Positions 41,798 through 50,353 of a stretch of 64,000 nucleotides of DNA are shown piece by piece; positions within the stretch are counted from its first letter, which is position 1; each line of letters begins with the position of its first letter. The notes beneath the pieces were generated by a model. That model worked only from the letters and a program-made list of their open reading frames with translations, did not search any database and was not told the origin of the DNA. The translations under genes and the position numbers were made by a program. This stretch comes from Nocardioides sediminis (GTDB lineage: Bacteria > Actinomycetota > Actinomycetes > Propionibacteriales > Nocardioidaceae): positions 682,001 to 746,000 of the forward strand of contig NZ_PZYZ01000001.1 in the NCBI RefSeq assembly GCF_003047295.1, read 5' to 3'.

Positions 41798-44494
41798 ATG
41801 AGTGGAGCGGCGGAGCCGGCGCCGGGAGCAGCACACCCGCCGGACCCCGGGGACCTGCTGGGCACCCGGGACGGGTGGTACGGCGTCCCTGGCGTCCCCC
41901 GCGTCCACGTCCGGCGTGAGCGCCTGCTCGAGGAGCTCGGCCGCGGCGACGGTCCGCTCGTCCTGGTCAGCGCGCCCGCCGGGAGCGGCAAGACCACCCT
42001 CGTCGCCGACTGGGTGTCGTCGAGGCCGGTGGGGAGGGTCGCCTGGCTGACGCTGGACGACCCCGCCACCGGCGTGTGGCCCGGCCTGGTCGACGCCCTG
42101 GTGGGCCTCGGCGTGCCGTTGTCGGCGACCTCGCCGCCCGCGGGGACATCCGCGCTGGAGCCGGGCATGCGCCACCGGATCGCGGCGACCGTGGCGGCGG
42201 AGGAGTCGCCGGTGACGGTGGTGCTGGACGGCGACCTCCCGGACTCCGCGGAGGTCGCCGCGGACCTTGACTTCCTCCTGCGGCACAGCGGGCGTCGCCT
42301 CCGGCTGGTGCTGCTGACCCGCGCCGACCCGCTGCTGCCGCTCTACCGCTACCGCCTGGAGGACGCGATGGCGGAGATCCGCATGGACGACCTGGCCTTC
42401 ACCGACGAGGAGGCGGCGCAGCTGCTCCGCGGGATGGACCTGCCCCTGTCGACGGAGGCCGTGCACGTCCTCACCGGCAAGACGCGGGGGTGGGTCACCG
42501 GACTGCGGTTCGCGGCGAAGATGCTGGCGCACCGGGACGACCCCGAGGCCGGCGCCGCGGAGGTGGCGGGACACACCGGCAACATCGCGGAGTACCTGAT
42601 GGGTGAGGTCCTCGCGGCGCACCCGCCGGAGCTGCGCCGGGTGCTGATGGCCACCAGCATCCCCGACATCGTCTGCCCGGGCCTGGCCGAGGCGCTCGCC
42701 GGCAGGGGCGCCTCGCGGGCGCTGGCCGATCTGACGCGGGGCAACGCGTTCCTCGAGCAGGTGCCCGGACACCCCGGCTGCTACCGCTACCACCCGCTGT
42801 TCCGCGAGCTGCTACGGGCCGAGCTCGACTATGCCGACCCCGATGCGGTGGAGCCTCTCCAGCGCCGGGCCGCCGGGTGGTTCGCGGACGAGGGGATGCT
42901 CGCCCCCGCCGTGCACCACCTCGTCGCAGCCCGGGCGTGGCGACAGGCTGCGCAGCTGGTCGTCGACCGGCTGGCCGTGGGGCAGCTGCTGCTCGCGGAC
43001 CGCACCCACCCGCTCGTGGAGGCGCTCAGGGCGATGCCGGCCGCCGTCGACGATCCTGCGGCGCACGTCGTGCGGGCGACGCTGGAGCTGGTGGACGGGG
43101 ACACCGGGCGTGCCGACCACCTGCTCGGGGCGCTGGACCGGATTGGTGCGGGCACGCCGACGGCGGAGCCGGTCTCCGTGGCCGTCGCCGTCCTGCGGGC
43201 GGTCCACGCCCGGTCCGACGACGATGCCGGGGAGGCCTGGCGTCTCGCCGAGGTGGCCGAGCGGTCCCTCAAGGCGGCCGGGACCGGGTCCTCGCCCGCG
43301 GTCCCGCCCGAGGTCGCCGCGCTGGTCGGCGCCAGCAAGGGCGCAGCGGCGATGCGGCTGGGACGGCTGGAGGACGCGCGGGTCGCGCTCGAGCACGGCG
43401 TCGAGGCTGCGCTGCGGGCGTCGACCCACCCGCTCGTGGTGGAGTGCCTCGGACACCTGGCTCTCATCGCCTGCTGCGCAGGGGAGGTCACGCACGCCGA
43501 GGCGCTCGCGGTCCGGGCCCTGGCCGCGGCCGACGACGCGGGCATCCGTCCGGCCGACCGTCCTGCCGCGCCGTACGTGGCGGGGGCCTGGGCGGCCGTG
43601 GAGCACCACGAGCTCCGGGTGGCTGCCGAGCAGGTGCGGTCGGCGGAGCGCGCCGGTCTCCTGCTGGGCGACCCCGTCCCGCGGTGCCTGCTGGCCCTGG
43701 TCACCTCGCGGGTGCAGGAGGCACGGGGGGACCGAGGGGGAGCGCTCGCGAGGGTGCGCGAGGTGGCCCACGGGCTCGGCGACAAGCACCGGTGGCTCGT
43801 CGACCGCCTCCGGGTGGAGGAGGCGCGGCTGCTGGTCGCCGGTCGCGAGCCGCGGGCGGCCCTGGCGGTCGTGGCCGACGTGGGCCGCACCGGGGCCGAG
43901 GCGGAGGCCGCGCTGGTGCTGGTGCAGGCGCACCTGCGCCGGGGGGACGCGGCCGCGGCCGAGACCGCGATGGTCGACGTCCTGGGGCGGCAGGTCCCTC
44001 CCGCGGTGCGGGTCTCCGGATGGCTGGCCGAGTGCGCCCGGCAGCTGGGTCGGGGGTCGACGCCGCGGGCGCGCCGAGCCCTCGCCACGGGGCTGGAGCT
44101 GGCCGCCAGCCAGCGCCTGCGCCGGCCGTTCCACGAGGCGCCCGCGGCCGTGCAGCAGCTGTTCCTCCACGACCCCCGGCTGACGACCCAGCACCCGTGG
44201 CTCCTCGAGACCGGAGCACTGGCGGGCCGTGCGGTGCCGTCCCCCCGCCGCCCGGCACCAGCGGGCGCCGTCCGCCAGCCGCCGGTGATGGTCGAGGCGC
44301 TCACCGGCAAGGAGCGCGAGGTGCTCGTCCACCTCGCGGAGCTCCTCACCACCGAGGAGATCGCGGCGGCCATGTACGTGTCGGTCAACACGGTGCGGAC
44401 CCACGTGCGCAACATCCTGCGCAAGCTGGGGGTCAACAGCCGCAACGGCGCGGTGCGCGCGGCCCGCGAGCGGGAGCTGCTGCCGCGGGGATGA
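41798..44494 (+). CDS. LAL-type (MalT-like) LuxR family transcriptional regulator 3
   Basis: 898 residues. Walker A reads SAPAGSGKTTL and the Walker B region TVVLDGDLPD. A long helical, TPR-like middle is followed by a LuxR helix-turn-helix (LTGKEREVLVHLAEL, then VSVNTVRTHVRNILRKL). The ATG at 41798 has GAGAGG 8 nt before it; an adjacent GTG at 41795 is possible. It sits at the edge of the box-bearing island and is divergent from DUF7144-like paralogue 5. It is one of three candidates to bind the operator box. It could equally control only its neighbour. Confidence 0.92.
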   Translation: MSGAAEPAPGAAHPPDPGDLLGTRDGWYGVPGVPRVHVRRERLLEELGRGDGPLVLVSAPAGSGKTTLVADWVSSRPVGRVAWLTLDDPATGVWPGLVDALVGLGVPLSATSPPAGTSALEPGMRHRIAATVAAEESPVTVVLDGDLPDSAEVAADLDFLLRHSGRRLRLVLLTRADPLLPLYRYRLEDAMAEIRMDDLAFTDEEAAQLLRGMDLPLSTEAVHVLTGKTRGWVTGLRFAAKMLAHRDDPEAGAAEVAGHTGNIAEYLMGEVLAAHPPELRRVLMATSIPDIVCPGLAEALAGRGASRALADLTRGNAFLEQVPGHPGCYRYHPLFRELLRAELDYADPDAVEPLQRRAAGWFADEGMLAPAVHHLVAARAWRQAAQLVVDRLAVGQLLLADRTHPLVEALRAMPAAVDDPAAHVVRATLELVDGDTGRADHLLGALDRIGAGTPTAEPVSVAVAVLRAVHARSDDDAGEAWRLAEVAERSLKAAGTGSSPAVPPEVAALVGASKGAAAMRLGRLEDARVALEHGVEAALRASTHPLVVECLGHLALIACCAGEVTHAEALAVRALAAADDAGIRPADRPAAPYVAGAWAAVEHHELRVAAEQVRSAERAGLLLGDPVPRCLLALVTSRVQEARGDRGGALARVREVAHGLGDKHRWLVDRLRVEEARLLVAGREPRAALAVVADVGRTGAEAEAALVLVQAHLRRGDAAAAETAMVDVLGRQVPPAVRVSGWLAECARQLGRGSTPRARRALATGLELAASQRLRRPFHEAPAAVQQLFLHDPRLTTQHPWLLETGALAGRAVPSPRRPAPAGAVRQPPVMVEALTGKEREVLVHLAELLTTEEIAAAMYVSVNTVRTHVRNILRKLGVNSRNGAVRAARERELLPRG

Positions 44495-44517
44495 GTGACC
44501 CGGGCGGGCGCGGAGCC

Positions 44518-44748
44518 TCAGCGGGTGAGGGGCACGTCCTCCTCGGACGGCATCAGGATCCACAGCAGGGGGTAGACGAGCAGCTGGCTGCCCGGCAGGA
44601 CCATCAGCAGCAGCACGAACAGGAGCCGTGCGATCCACGGCGTCAGGCCGAAGCGGCGCCCGAGACCGGCGCAGACCCCGCCGAGGACCCGGCCGTCCCG
44701 GGGGCGGACGAGACCTTGCTGGGCGAAGGCGGTGCTGATGGCGTTCAC
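44518..44748 (-). CDS. PspC-domain membrane protein
   Basis: 76 residues from a GTG at 44748. The PspC domain is clear: LVRPRDGRVLGGVCAGLG, then GLTPWIARLLFVLLLMVLPG and LVYPLLWILMP. PspC senses envelope stress in enterobacteria, while free-standing actinobacterial PspC proteins often pair with two-component kinases. Convergent with LAL regulator 3. An adequate ribosome site (CGGAGGATC) lies upstream. No operator box is convincing here. Confidence 0.9.
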   Translation of the reverse strand: MNAISTAFAQQGLVRPRDGRVLGGVCAGLGRRFGLTPWIARLLFVLLLMVLPGSQLLVYPLLWILMPSEEDVPLTR

Positions 44749-44858
44749 TGGGGATCCTCCGATCGGGATGACTGATGTACCCAGCCTGCTCCCCAGGAGC
44801 GTCGCGCGCCATGGGGATCACCCCTGACCGCACCCCGAGCCGGTCCCCGGGGTGAGGA

Positions 44859-44893
44859 CGTCGGGTCCCGCACGCCTCTGGTGGGGCCCGACG
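44859..44893. promoter_or_regulatory. Inverted repeat upstream of the reductase-like gene
   Basis: CGTCGGGTCCC and GGGGCCCGACG are complementary (one G-T) across 13 nt. It lies just before a -10-like TAGCAT at 44902, 13 bp from the ATG at 44915. It could be an operator or a transcript hairpin. Confidence 0.4.
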
Positions 44894-44914
44894 AGGTCCC
44901 CTAGCATCGATCGC

Positions 44915-46606
44915 ATGTCGGCGAGCGAGGCCGGACCTGCGTCACCGCCGGGAGGCGGTCCGCTCCTGATCGCCGTCGCCGACGACCCGCATCTCCTCGG
45001 TAACGTGATGCGCGAGCTGGAGAAGCGTTATGCGGCCGACTACCGCGTCCGTTGCCTGGGCTCGGCGCAGGAGGCTCGCACCGCACTGGGGGAGCTGGCG
45101 GCGGCCGGCGAGCAGGTGGCGCTGGTGCTCGCCGGCGAGCTGCAGGGCGAGACGTCCGGGACCGCGCTGCTGGCGGAGGTCCAGCACGCCCACCCGCAGG
45201 CGCAGCGCGTCCTGCTCGTCGGGTGGGGCCGTCTCACCGATCCGCTGGTCGGGGACGCGGTCTTCGACGCGATCTCGCGGGGACGCCTCGACCACTTCCT
45301 GATCGCGCCGTCGCACCCGCCGGACGAGGAGTTCCACCAGGGCGTCTCCAGCTCGCTGGCCAGGTGGGCCGAGGGCGGGCAGCGGGCCCCGCACACCGTG
45401 GAGGTGATCGGCCGGACGTGGTCCGGTCGGGCGTCCGAGCTGCGCGAGGTGCTCGGGCGCTGTGCGCTCCCGCACCGTTTCCACCTCGCCACCTCCCAGC
45501 AGGGACGAGCCCTCATCGCCGCCGCGGGGACCACGCGGCTGCCGCTCATCGTGATGCCCGACGGGCACGTCCTGGAGGACCCGAGCGACGCCGAGATCGC
45601 CCAGGCCTCGGGGACCACGATCGACCCGGACGGTGACCACTTCGACCTCGTGATCGTGGGCGGGGGCCCCGCCGGGCTGTCGGCCGGCGTCTACGGCTCG
45701 TCGGAGGGCCTGCGCACCCTGGTGATCGACTCGGGCGGGATCGGTGGACAGGCGACGGCCAGCTCGGCGATCCGCAACTACCTCGGCTTCCCCCGCGGCG
45801 TCAGCGGCGGGGAGCTGGCGCGACGGGCCTACCAGCAGGCGTGGGTGTTCGGCACCCGGTTCGCCCTGATGCAGCGCGTGACCGGTCTCGCGCAGCAGCG
45901 CGACGGCATCGCGCTGACGCTCAGCAGCGGGGGCGTGGCGATCGGGCGCGCCGTGATCCTGGCGATGGGGGCCCGCTACCGGCTCCTGGGGGTCGAGCCC
46001 CTCGAGGCGCTCCGCGGGGCGGGCGTCTTCTACGGGGCGGCGGCGTCCGAGGCGCCGACGGTGTGCGGCGGGGAGGTCTTCGTCGTCGGCGGCGCGAACT
46101 CCGCCGGGCAGGCGGCCCTGCACCTCGCCCACTACGCCCGGCAGGTCACCCTCGTCGTCCGGGCGTCGAGCCTCGACATCGGGATGTCGCACTACCTCGT
46201 CCAGCAGATCGGGGCGACCCCCAACATCGAGGTCCGCACGGACACCGAGGTGGTGGACGGCGGGGGAGACGGATGGCTCGAGCACCTCACGCTCCGCCGC
46301 CGCGGAACCCTCGAGGAGGAGGTCGTGAAGGCCGACGACCTGTTCCTGATGATCGGGGCCAAGCCGCACACCGACTGGCTGCCGCCGGTGGTCGAGCGCG
46401 ACGACGGAGGCTTCGTGCTCACCGGCCACGACGTGGGCGGCGCGGCGTTCGAGGCGCTCGGGCGCCGCCCGCTCGCGATGGAGACCAGCGTCCCCTCGGT
46501 CCTCGCGGCCGGGGACGTGCGCCACGGCTCGGTCAAGCGCGTCGCCTCGGCGGTCGGCGAGGGCTCGATCGCGATCCAGCTCGTGCACCGGCTCGTGAGC
46601 GCGTGA
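44915..46606 (+). CDS. Thioredoxin-reductase-like FAD oxidoreductase with N-terminal receiver-like domain, lacking the CxxC
   Basis: 563 residues. Residues 1-130 resemble a response-regulator-like domain (LIAVADDPHLLGNVMRELEK, VALVLAGELQGETSG). A thioredoxin-like linker (VEVIGRTWSGRASELREVLG) is followed from about 245 by a TrxB-type pyridine nucleotide-disulfide oxidoreductase: GGGPAGLSAGVYG binds FAD and VGGANSAGQAALHL binds NAD(P)H. Where classical TrxB has CATC, this one has GAAASEAPTVCGG, with a single Cys, so it cannot be an ordinary thioredoxin reductase. The ATG fits the predicted start of transcription, with no ribosome site. Role: a redox or signalling flavoprotein, unresolved. Confidence 0.88.
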   Translation: MSASEAGPASPPGGGPLLIAVADDPHLLGNVMRELEKRYAADYRVRCLGSAQEARTALGELAAAGEQVALVLAGELQGETSGTALLAEVQHAHPQAQRVLLVGWGRLTDPLVGDAVFDAISRGRLDHFLIAPSHPPDEEFHQGVSSSLARWAEGGQRAPHTVEVIGRTWSGRASELREVLGRCALPHRFHLATSQQGRALIAAAGTTRLPLIVMPDGHVLEDPSDAEIAQASGTTIDPDGDHFDLVIVGGGPAGLSAGVYGSSEGLRTLVIDSGGIGGQATASSAIRNYLGFPRGVSGGELARRAYQQAWVFGTRFALMQRVTGLAQQRDGIALTLSSGGVAIGRAVILAMGARYRLLGVEPLEALRGAGVFYGAAASEAPTVCGGEVFVVGGANSAGQAALHLAHYARQVTLVVRASSLDIGMSHYLVQQIGATPNIEVRTDTEVVDGGGDGWLEHLTLRRRGTLEEEVVKADDLFLMIGAKPHTDWLPPVVERDDGGFVLTGHDVGGAAFEALGRRPLAMETSVPSVLAAGDVRHGSVKRVASAVGEGSIAIQLVHRLVSA

Positions 46607-46631
46607 GCTGCTGAGGACCACTCGTCACGGG

Positions 46632-46650
46632 GGACCGTAGGCTGCGGTCC
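46632..46650. promoter_or_regulatory. Inverted repeat overlapping the nitroreductase promoter
   Basis: GGACCG-N7-CGGTCC abutting the ATG, with a -10-like TAGGCT (46638-46643) inside the spacer. It continues into a 12-bp palindrome, GGTCCATGGACC (46646-46657), over the start codon. It could be a repressor site on a leaderless promoter. Confidence 0.4.
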
Positions 46651-47316
46651 ATGGACCTCTACGAGGTGATGCGGACGACCGCGGCGGTCCGCGAGTTCAC
46701 CGACGACCCGCTGCCGGACGAGGTTCTCCACACGATCCTCGACAACGCCCGCTTCGCCCCCAGTGGCGGCAACCGCCAGGGCAGCCAGGTGGTCGTGGTC
46801 CGTGACCCGGCGACGCGGGAGCGGCTCGTCGAGATCACGGAGCCGGGTGCGCGGCGCTACCACGCACAGCGGGCCGCGGGGGAGACGCCGTGGAGCGCCT
46901 GGACCCCGAGCAGCGTCACCCGGGAGCAGGTCGAGCAGACCGAGGTGCCGGCGCAGGTCACCGACCCCCTGCGTCGGGCACCGGTCGTCCTGGTCGTCTG
47001 CGTGGACCTCCGCGCGGTGGCGGCCCTCGACCAGGACCTCGACCGCGTCGGGGTCGTGGCGGGGGCCTCGGTCTACCCGCTGGTCTGGAACATCCTGCTG
47101 GCCGCCCGCAACGAGGGGTTCGGCGGCACCATCACGACGATGGCCGTGGCCGAGGAACCGGCCCTCAAGGAGCTGCTGGGCATCCCGGAGCCGTACGCCG
47201 TCGCGGCCGTCGTGCCGCTGGGCAGGCCGGTGCGCCAGCTCACGCGGCTGACCCGGGTCCCCGTGGAGGAACTCACCCACCTGGAGCACTGGCAGGGCGG
47301 TCCGCTGCAGGGCTAG
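46651..47316 (+). CDS. Nitroreductase-family FMN oxidoreductase
   Basis: 221 residues. The FMN-binding N-terminus reads TTAAVREFTDDPLPDE and ARFAPSGGNRQGSQ, and the dimer and FMN contacts continue to GGTITTMAVAEEPALKELLG near the end. These enzymes use NAD(P)H to reduce nitroaromatics, quinones or flavin-like substrates. Actinobacterial nitroreductases are often stress- or hypoxia-induced. The promoter is as above and no ribosome site is visible, so a leaderless transcript is likely. Next to a TrxB-like protein, suggesting a shared redox role. Confidence 0.92.
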   Translation: MDLYEVMRTTAAVREFTDDPLPDEVLHTILDNARFAPSGGNRQGSQVVVVRDPATRERLVEITEPGARRYHAQRAAGETPWSAWTPSSVTREQVEQTEVPAQVTDPLRRAPVVLVVCVDLRAVAALDQDLDRVGVVAGASVYPLVWNILLAARNEGFGGTITTMAVAEEPALKELLGIPEPYAVAAVVPLGRPVRQLTRLTRVPVEELTHLEHWQGGPLQG

Positions 47317-47362
47317 CCTGATTGAGCGTGCAACCAAGACCTCTGGCACGGAGAGGATGGTC

Positions 47363-48178
47363 ATGGGCACCTGGAACGCGATGACCCCGGAGGCCAAGGA
47401 CACGATCCTGCGTGTCGTGCGCCAGGAAGCGGCGCAGTTCTTCGACCTCGTGGACAGTGAGGAGGCCTGGGAAGCGCCGACGGGCGCGGGTCACTGGCAG
47501 GTCCGTGACCTCGTCGGGCACCTCGTCGACACGACCGAGGCCTACTTCGTGTCCTTCGACGCGGCCCGCGACCAGCGGCAGGTCGACCCGGCGTACGGCC
47601 TCCCGGGGATGGCGCGTCGCTGCGACGAGATGGCTCAACGGTTCCGGTCCGTCCCGCGTGGGGAGCTGGTCGAGCGGGCGCGGTCCGACCACGACGCGAT
47701 GATGGCGACGTTCGAGGGACTGAGCGACGAGGACTGGACCGACCTGCAGGTCCCGCACTTCTACATGGGCCCGCTGCCGGCCTTCTTCTACCCCGCCTTC
47801 CAGCTCATGGACTACGGCGTGCACTCCTGGGACGTCCGGCAGGGGACAGGCCGGGCGCACGGGCTGTCCGGTGAGGCGGCCGACCTGCTCACGCCCTTCA
47901 TGTTCGTGCTGTGGCAGTACACGAGCAACGCGCTCTCGCCGGACGGGCCGTACGAGGTCGGCATCCGGATCACGTCGGGGCCGAATGCCGGTGACACGCG
48001 CATCTCGCTGACCGAGGAGGGGTTCTCGTACGCCGCCGGAGAGGTCGACGACACGACCGTGCTGGAGTTCGATCCCGGGAGCTTCGTGCTCACGGCCTTC
48101 GGACGCAGCAACGCCGGCACGATCAGGGGCGACCGCCACGTCGCCGACCGCTTCTTGAACACCTTCTTCAGGATTTGA
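47363..48178 (+). CDS. Maleylpyruvate-isomerase-family, mycothiol-dependent-type (MDMPI/DinB-like) protein
   Basis: 271 residues. The N-terminal four-helix DinB-like domain carries the metal-type histidines (HWQVRDLVGHLVDTTEAYF and the later WDVRQG), and a C-terminal alpha/beta domain follows. Family members include mycothiol-dependent maleylpyruvate isomerase and mycothiol transferases, which fits an actinobacterium. The exact substrate is unknown. The ATG at 47363 was chosen over 47357 because GGAGAGG is then 8 nt upstream. The next gene begins 7 bp after its stop. Confidence 0.85.
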   Translation: MGTWNAMTPEAKDTILRVVRQEAAQFFDLVDSEEAWEAPTGAGHWQVRDLVGHLVDTTEAYFVSFDAARDQRQVDPAYGLPGMARRCDEMAQRFRSVPRGELVERARSDHDAMMATFEGLSDEDWTDLQVPHFYMGPLPAFFYPAFQLMDYGVHSWDVRQGTGRAHGLSGEAADLLTPFMFVLWQYTSNALSPDGPYEVGIRITSGPNAGDTRISLTEEGFSYAAGEVDDTTVLEFDPGSFVLTAFGRSNAGTIRGDRHVADRFLNTFFRI

Positions 48179-48185
48179 GCCCGCC

Positions 48186-48683
48186 ATGACCCAGATCGAC
48201 CTGACTGCCATCGAGGCCGAGCGGGAACGCATCCGCGAGACCTACCTGCGGCCCGCAGGCGCACGCCCGCCGTCCAGTGCCCGCGGCCTGCACCACTTCG
48301 CGGTCGTCGCCCAGGACGTGGTGGAGACCATCGAGTTCTACCAGGGCGTGCTGGGGTTCCCCCTGACGGAGATCTTCGAGAACCGCGACTACCCGGGCTC
48401 CAACCACTTCTTCTTCGACCTCGGCCACGGCAACCTGCTGGCGTTCTTCGACTTCCCGGGCCTGGACGTCGGTCCGTACGCCGAGGTGCTCGGCGGCCTC
48501 CACCACATCGCGATCTCCGTCGAGCCGGAGAGGTGGGAGAGCCTCAAGGGAAACCTCGACCGGGCCGGGGTGGAGTACCTCGAGGAGAGCGGCACCTCGA
48601 TCTACTTCCGGGACCCCAACGGTGCCCGGCTCGAGCTGATCGCCGATCCGCTGGGGGAGATGTACGGCACCCGAGTGTTGTAG
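48186..48683 (+). CDS. VOC-superfamily (glyoxalase/dioxygenase fold) protein
   Basis: 165 residues. Two beta-alpha-beta-beta-beta units are visible with the metal ligands HHFAVVAQDV, then ESNHFFFDLG-type His, and in the second half HHIAISVEPE and ARLELIADP with the final Glu. VOC enzymes include glyoxalase I, methylmalonyl-CoA epimerase and extradiol dioxygenases. Short single-subunit length fits a lyase or binding protein. It follows the MDMPI gene by 7 bp, so both probably act on the same thiol conjugate or pathway. Confidence 0.9.
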   Translation: MTQIDLTAIEAERERIRETYLRPAGARPPSSARGLHHFAVVAQDVVETIEFYQGVLGFPLTEIFENRDYPGSNHFFFDLGHGNLLAFFDFPGLDVGPYAEVLGGLHHIAISVEPERWESLKGNLDRAGVEYLEESGTSIYFRDPNGARLELIADPLGEMYGTRVL

Positions 48684-48794
48684 GACCGCCGCGAACCTCG
48701 ACAACTTGTGGAAGTTTTTGTTGAGATTCACCCATCTGTCGCCGGACAGGCTCCGAATTGGGGGTGCTCGCATCCCCACGAAAGGACCAGTCCG

Positions 48795-49622
48795 ATGAAG
48801 CGAACCACTGCTCTGCTCTCGGTGACCGCCCTGATGGCCCTCCCGGCCGCCCTGGCCGCCCCGGCCTCGGCGTCCCAGGCCCAGGAGGCCACCGTCTCGG
48901 TACTGCACGCCGTCCCCGGTCTCACGGTGGACGTCTACGCCAACGGCGAGGAGCTGATCCCCGACTTCGCGCCGGGCACCCTCACCGACCCACTCACCCT
49001 CCCCGCCGGGAGCTACGACCTCCAGGTCTTCGCCGACGGCGACAACCCTGACAACGCGGATCCGGCCATCGAGGCCCAGGGCGTCGAGGTGCCCGCGGGC
49101 GCCAACGCCACCGTCGTGGCCCACCTCGACGCCGACGGCAACCCGGTGCTGACGCCGTTCGTCAACGACGTGTCGGCGACGGCTGCCGGCGAGGCGCGAC
49201 TGGTCGTGCGCCACACCGCCGCCGCGCCCGCGGTGGACGTCCGCGCCGACGGCGAGGTCCTGTTCCCTGACCTGGCCAATCCCGACGAGGCGTCGGGCGA
49301 CGTCCCGGCCGGCAGCTACTCCGCCGACGTCACCCTGGCCGGCGAGGACGAGGCCGTCCTCGGCCCCACGGACGTGCAGCTCTCCGAGGGCACGGCCACC
49401 ATCGTGTACGCCTGGGGCTCGGCCGAGGAGGGCAACCTCGACCTGGCCGTGCAGACCATCGACGGCCTGCACTCGTCCCCGTCCGGCGTCCCCGGCGGCG
49501 AGACCGGCGCCGCGGCGGCCGGCGACGGGGCTCCGCTGTGGGCTGTCGGACTCGGTGCCGCGTCGCTGCTGGCTCTCGGCCTGGCCGGGACCCGGCTGGT
49601 CCCCGCCCGCACCCGTCGCTGA
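48795..49622 (+). CDS. Secreted DUF4397-domain cell-surface protein
   Basis: 275 residues. A signal peptide (MKRTTALLSVTALMALPAAL, cleavage near ASA-SQAQ, about 27) is followed by two DUF4397-type repeats (VSVLHAVPGLTVDVYANGEE at 35 and RLVVRHTAAAPAVDVRADGE at 137). A Gly/Ser-rich linker leads to a C-terminal transmembrane helix (about 247-265) and a basic tail. The LPxTG-type sorting motif is not evident before the helix. The ATG at 48795 has an AAAGGA site. The class F sortase gene follows 27 bp later, so the pair probably belongs together. Confidence 0.87.
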   Translation: MKRTTALLSVTALMALPAALAAPASASQAQEATVSVLHAVPGLTVDVYANGEELIPDFAPGTLTDPLTLPAGSYDLQVFADGDNPDNADPAIEAQGVEVPAGANATVVAHLDADGNPVLTPFVNDVSATAAGEARLVVRHTAAAPAVDVRADGEVLFPDLANPDEASGDVPAGSYSADVTLAGEDEAVLGPTDVQLSEGTATIVYAWGSAEEGNLDLAVQTIDGLHSSPSGVPGGETGAAAAGDGAPLWAVGLGAASLLALGLAGTRLVPARTRR

Positions 49623-49649
49623 CGGGCGCGACGGACGACGGCGATCATC

Positions 49650-50330
49650 ATGACGAGGTTGGGCAGGAGCACCTGGTGGGCCGTGGCTGCGGTCGCGGTC
49701 GCCGGGCTCCTGCTCAGCCTCGTTGCCGTGCTCTCGGGGGACGACCCGCCGGCCGTCGAGCAGGTCCGGGGCGAGGCGTCGGTCTCGGCCGCCGGGCCTC
49801 GGGACGCCGCGCCGTCGACCGCCGGACCACCGTCCCGAGGTGCGGTCGGGCGCAGTGACGCGTCCCTGGAGTCGGCGGCAGCACGTCGTACGCCCACCCC
49901 CGTCCGGGTGCGGGTACCCGGGATCGGCCTGGACGCAGCCGTGCAACCGGTGGGCGTCGGTGCCGGGCGACAGATGCGCCTGCCCGCCGACCCACGGGTG
50001 CTCGGGTGGTACCGGTTCGGGCCGGCGCCCGGGGGAGACGGATCGGTCGTGCTGGCCGGTCACGTCGACTCCCGCAGGTTCGGCGTCGGGCCGCTGGCCG
50101 CCCTCCAGACGATCGGGGTCGGGGACCGGGTCGAGGTGGTGACGGGACCGGGGTCGGTGCGCGCCTACCGGGTCGACAGCATCGAGCGGTTCTCCCGGCA
50201 GGCGCTCCCGGAGGACGTGTTCGCCCGCACCGGCCCCGAACGGCTGCGGCTCGTGACGTGCACCGGACCGTTCGTGCCGGACGCCGGCGGCTACCAGCAG
50301 AACCTGGTCGTCACGGCCGTCCCGGCCTGA
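49650..50330 (+). CDS. Class F sortase
   Basis: 226 residues. An N-terminal membrane anchor (about 9-29) and a Ser/Pro/Ala-rich linker precede the sortase fold from about 85 (VRVRVPGIGLDAAVQPVGVG). The catalytic His is in VVLAGHVDS (about 139) and the Cys in LVTCTGPF (about 205). Class F is the actinobacterial sortase class. Its likely substrate is the DUF4397 protein encoded just upstream, although that protein has no clear LPxTG. Confidence 0.92.
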   Translation: MTRLGRSTWWAVAAVAVAGLLLSLVAVLSGDDPPAVEQVRGEASVSAAGPRDAAPSTAGPPSRGAVGRSDASLESAAARRTPTPVRVRVPGIGLDAAVQPVGVGAGRQMRLPADPRVLGWYRFGPAPGGDGSVVLAGHVDSRRFGVGPLAALQTIGVGDRVEVVTGPGSVRAYRVDSIERFSRQALPEDVFARTGPERLRLVTCTGPFVPDAGGYQQNLVVTAVPA

Positions 50331-50353
50331 CCCGAGGACCGTGCGTACGCCGC

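Noticed and set aside
44505-44535. CCTCAGCGGGTGAGG palindrome at the PspC stop
   Set aside because: The CCC/GGG cores are missing on one side; it lies at gene ends, not a promoter.
44817-44856. ATCACCC at 44817 and GGGTGAG at 44850 as boxes for pspC or the reductase
   Set aside because: Each is a lone half-site; the opposite half does not match with a 5-bp spacer.
48684-48794. TTCACCC near 48732 as a box for the DUF4397 gene
   Set aside because: The right half (TCGCCGG) does not match and this is outside the island.
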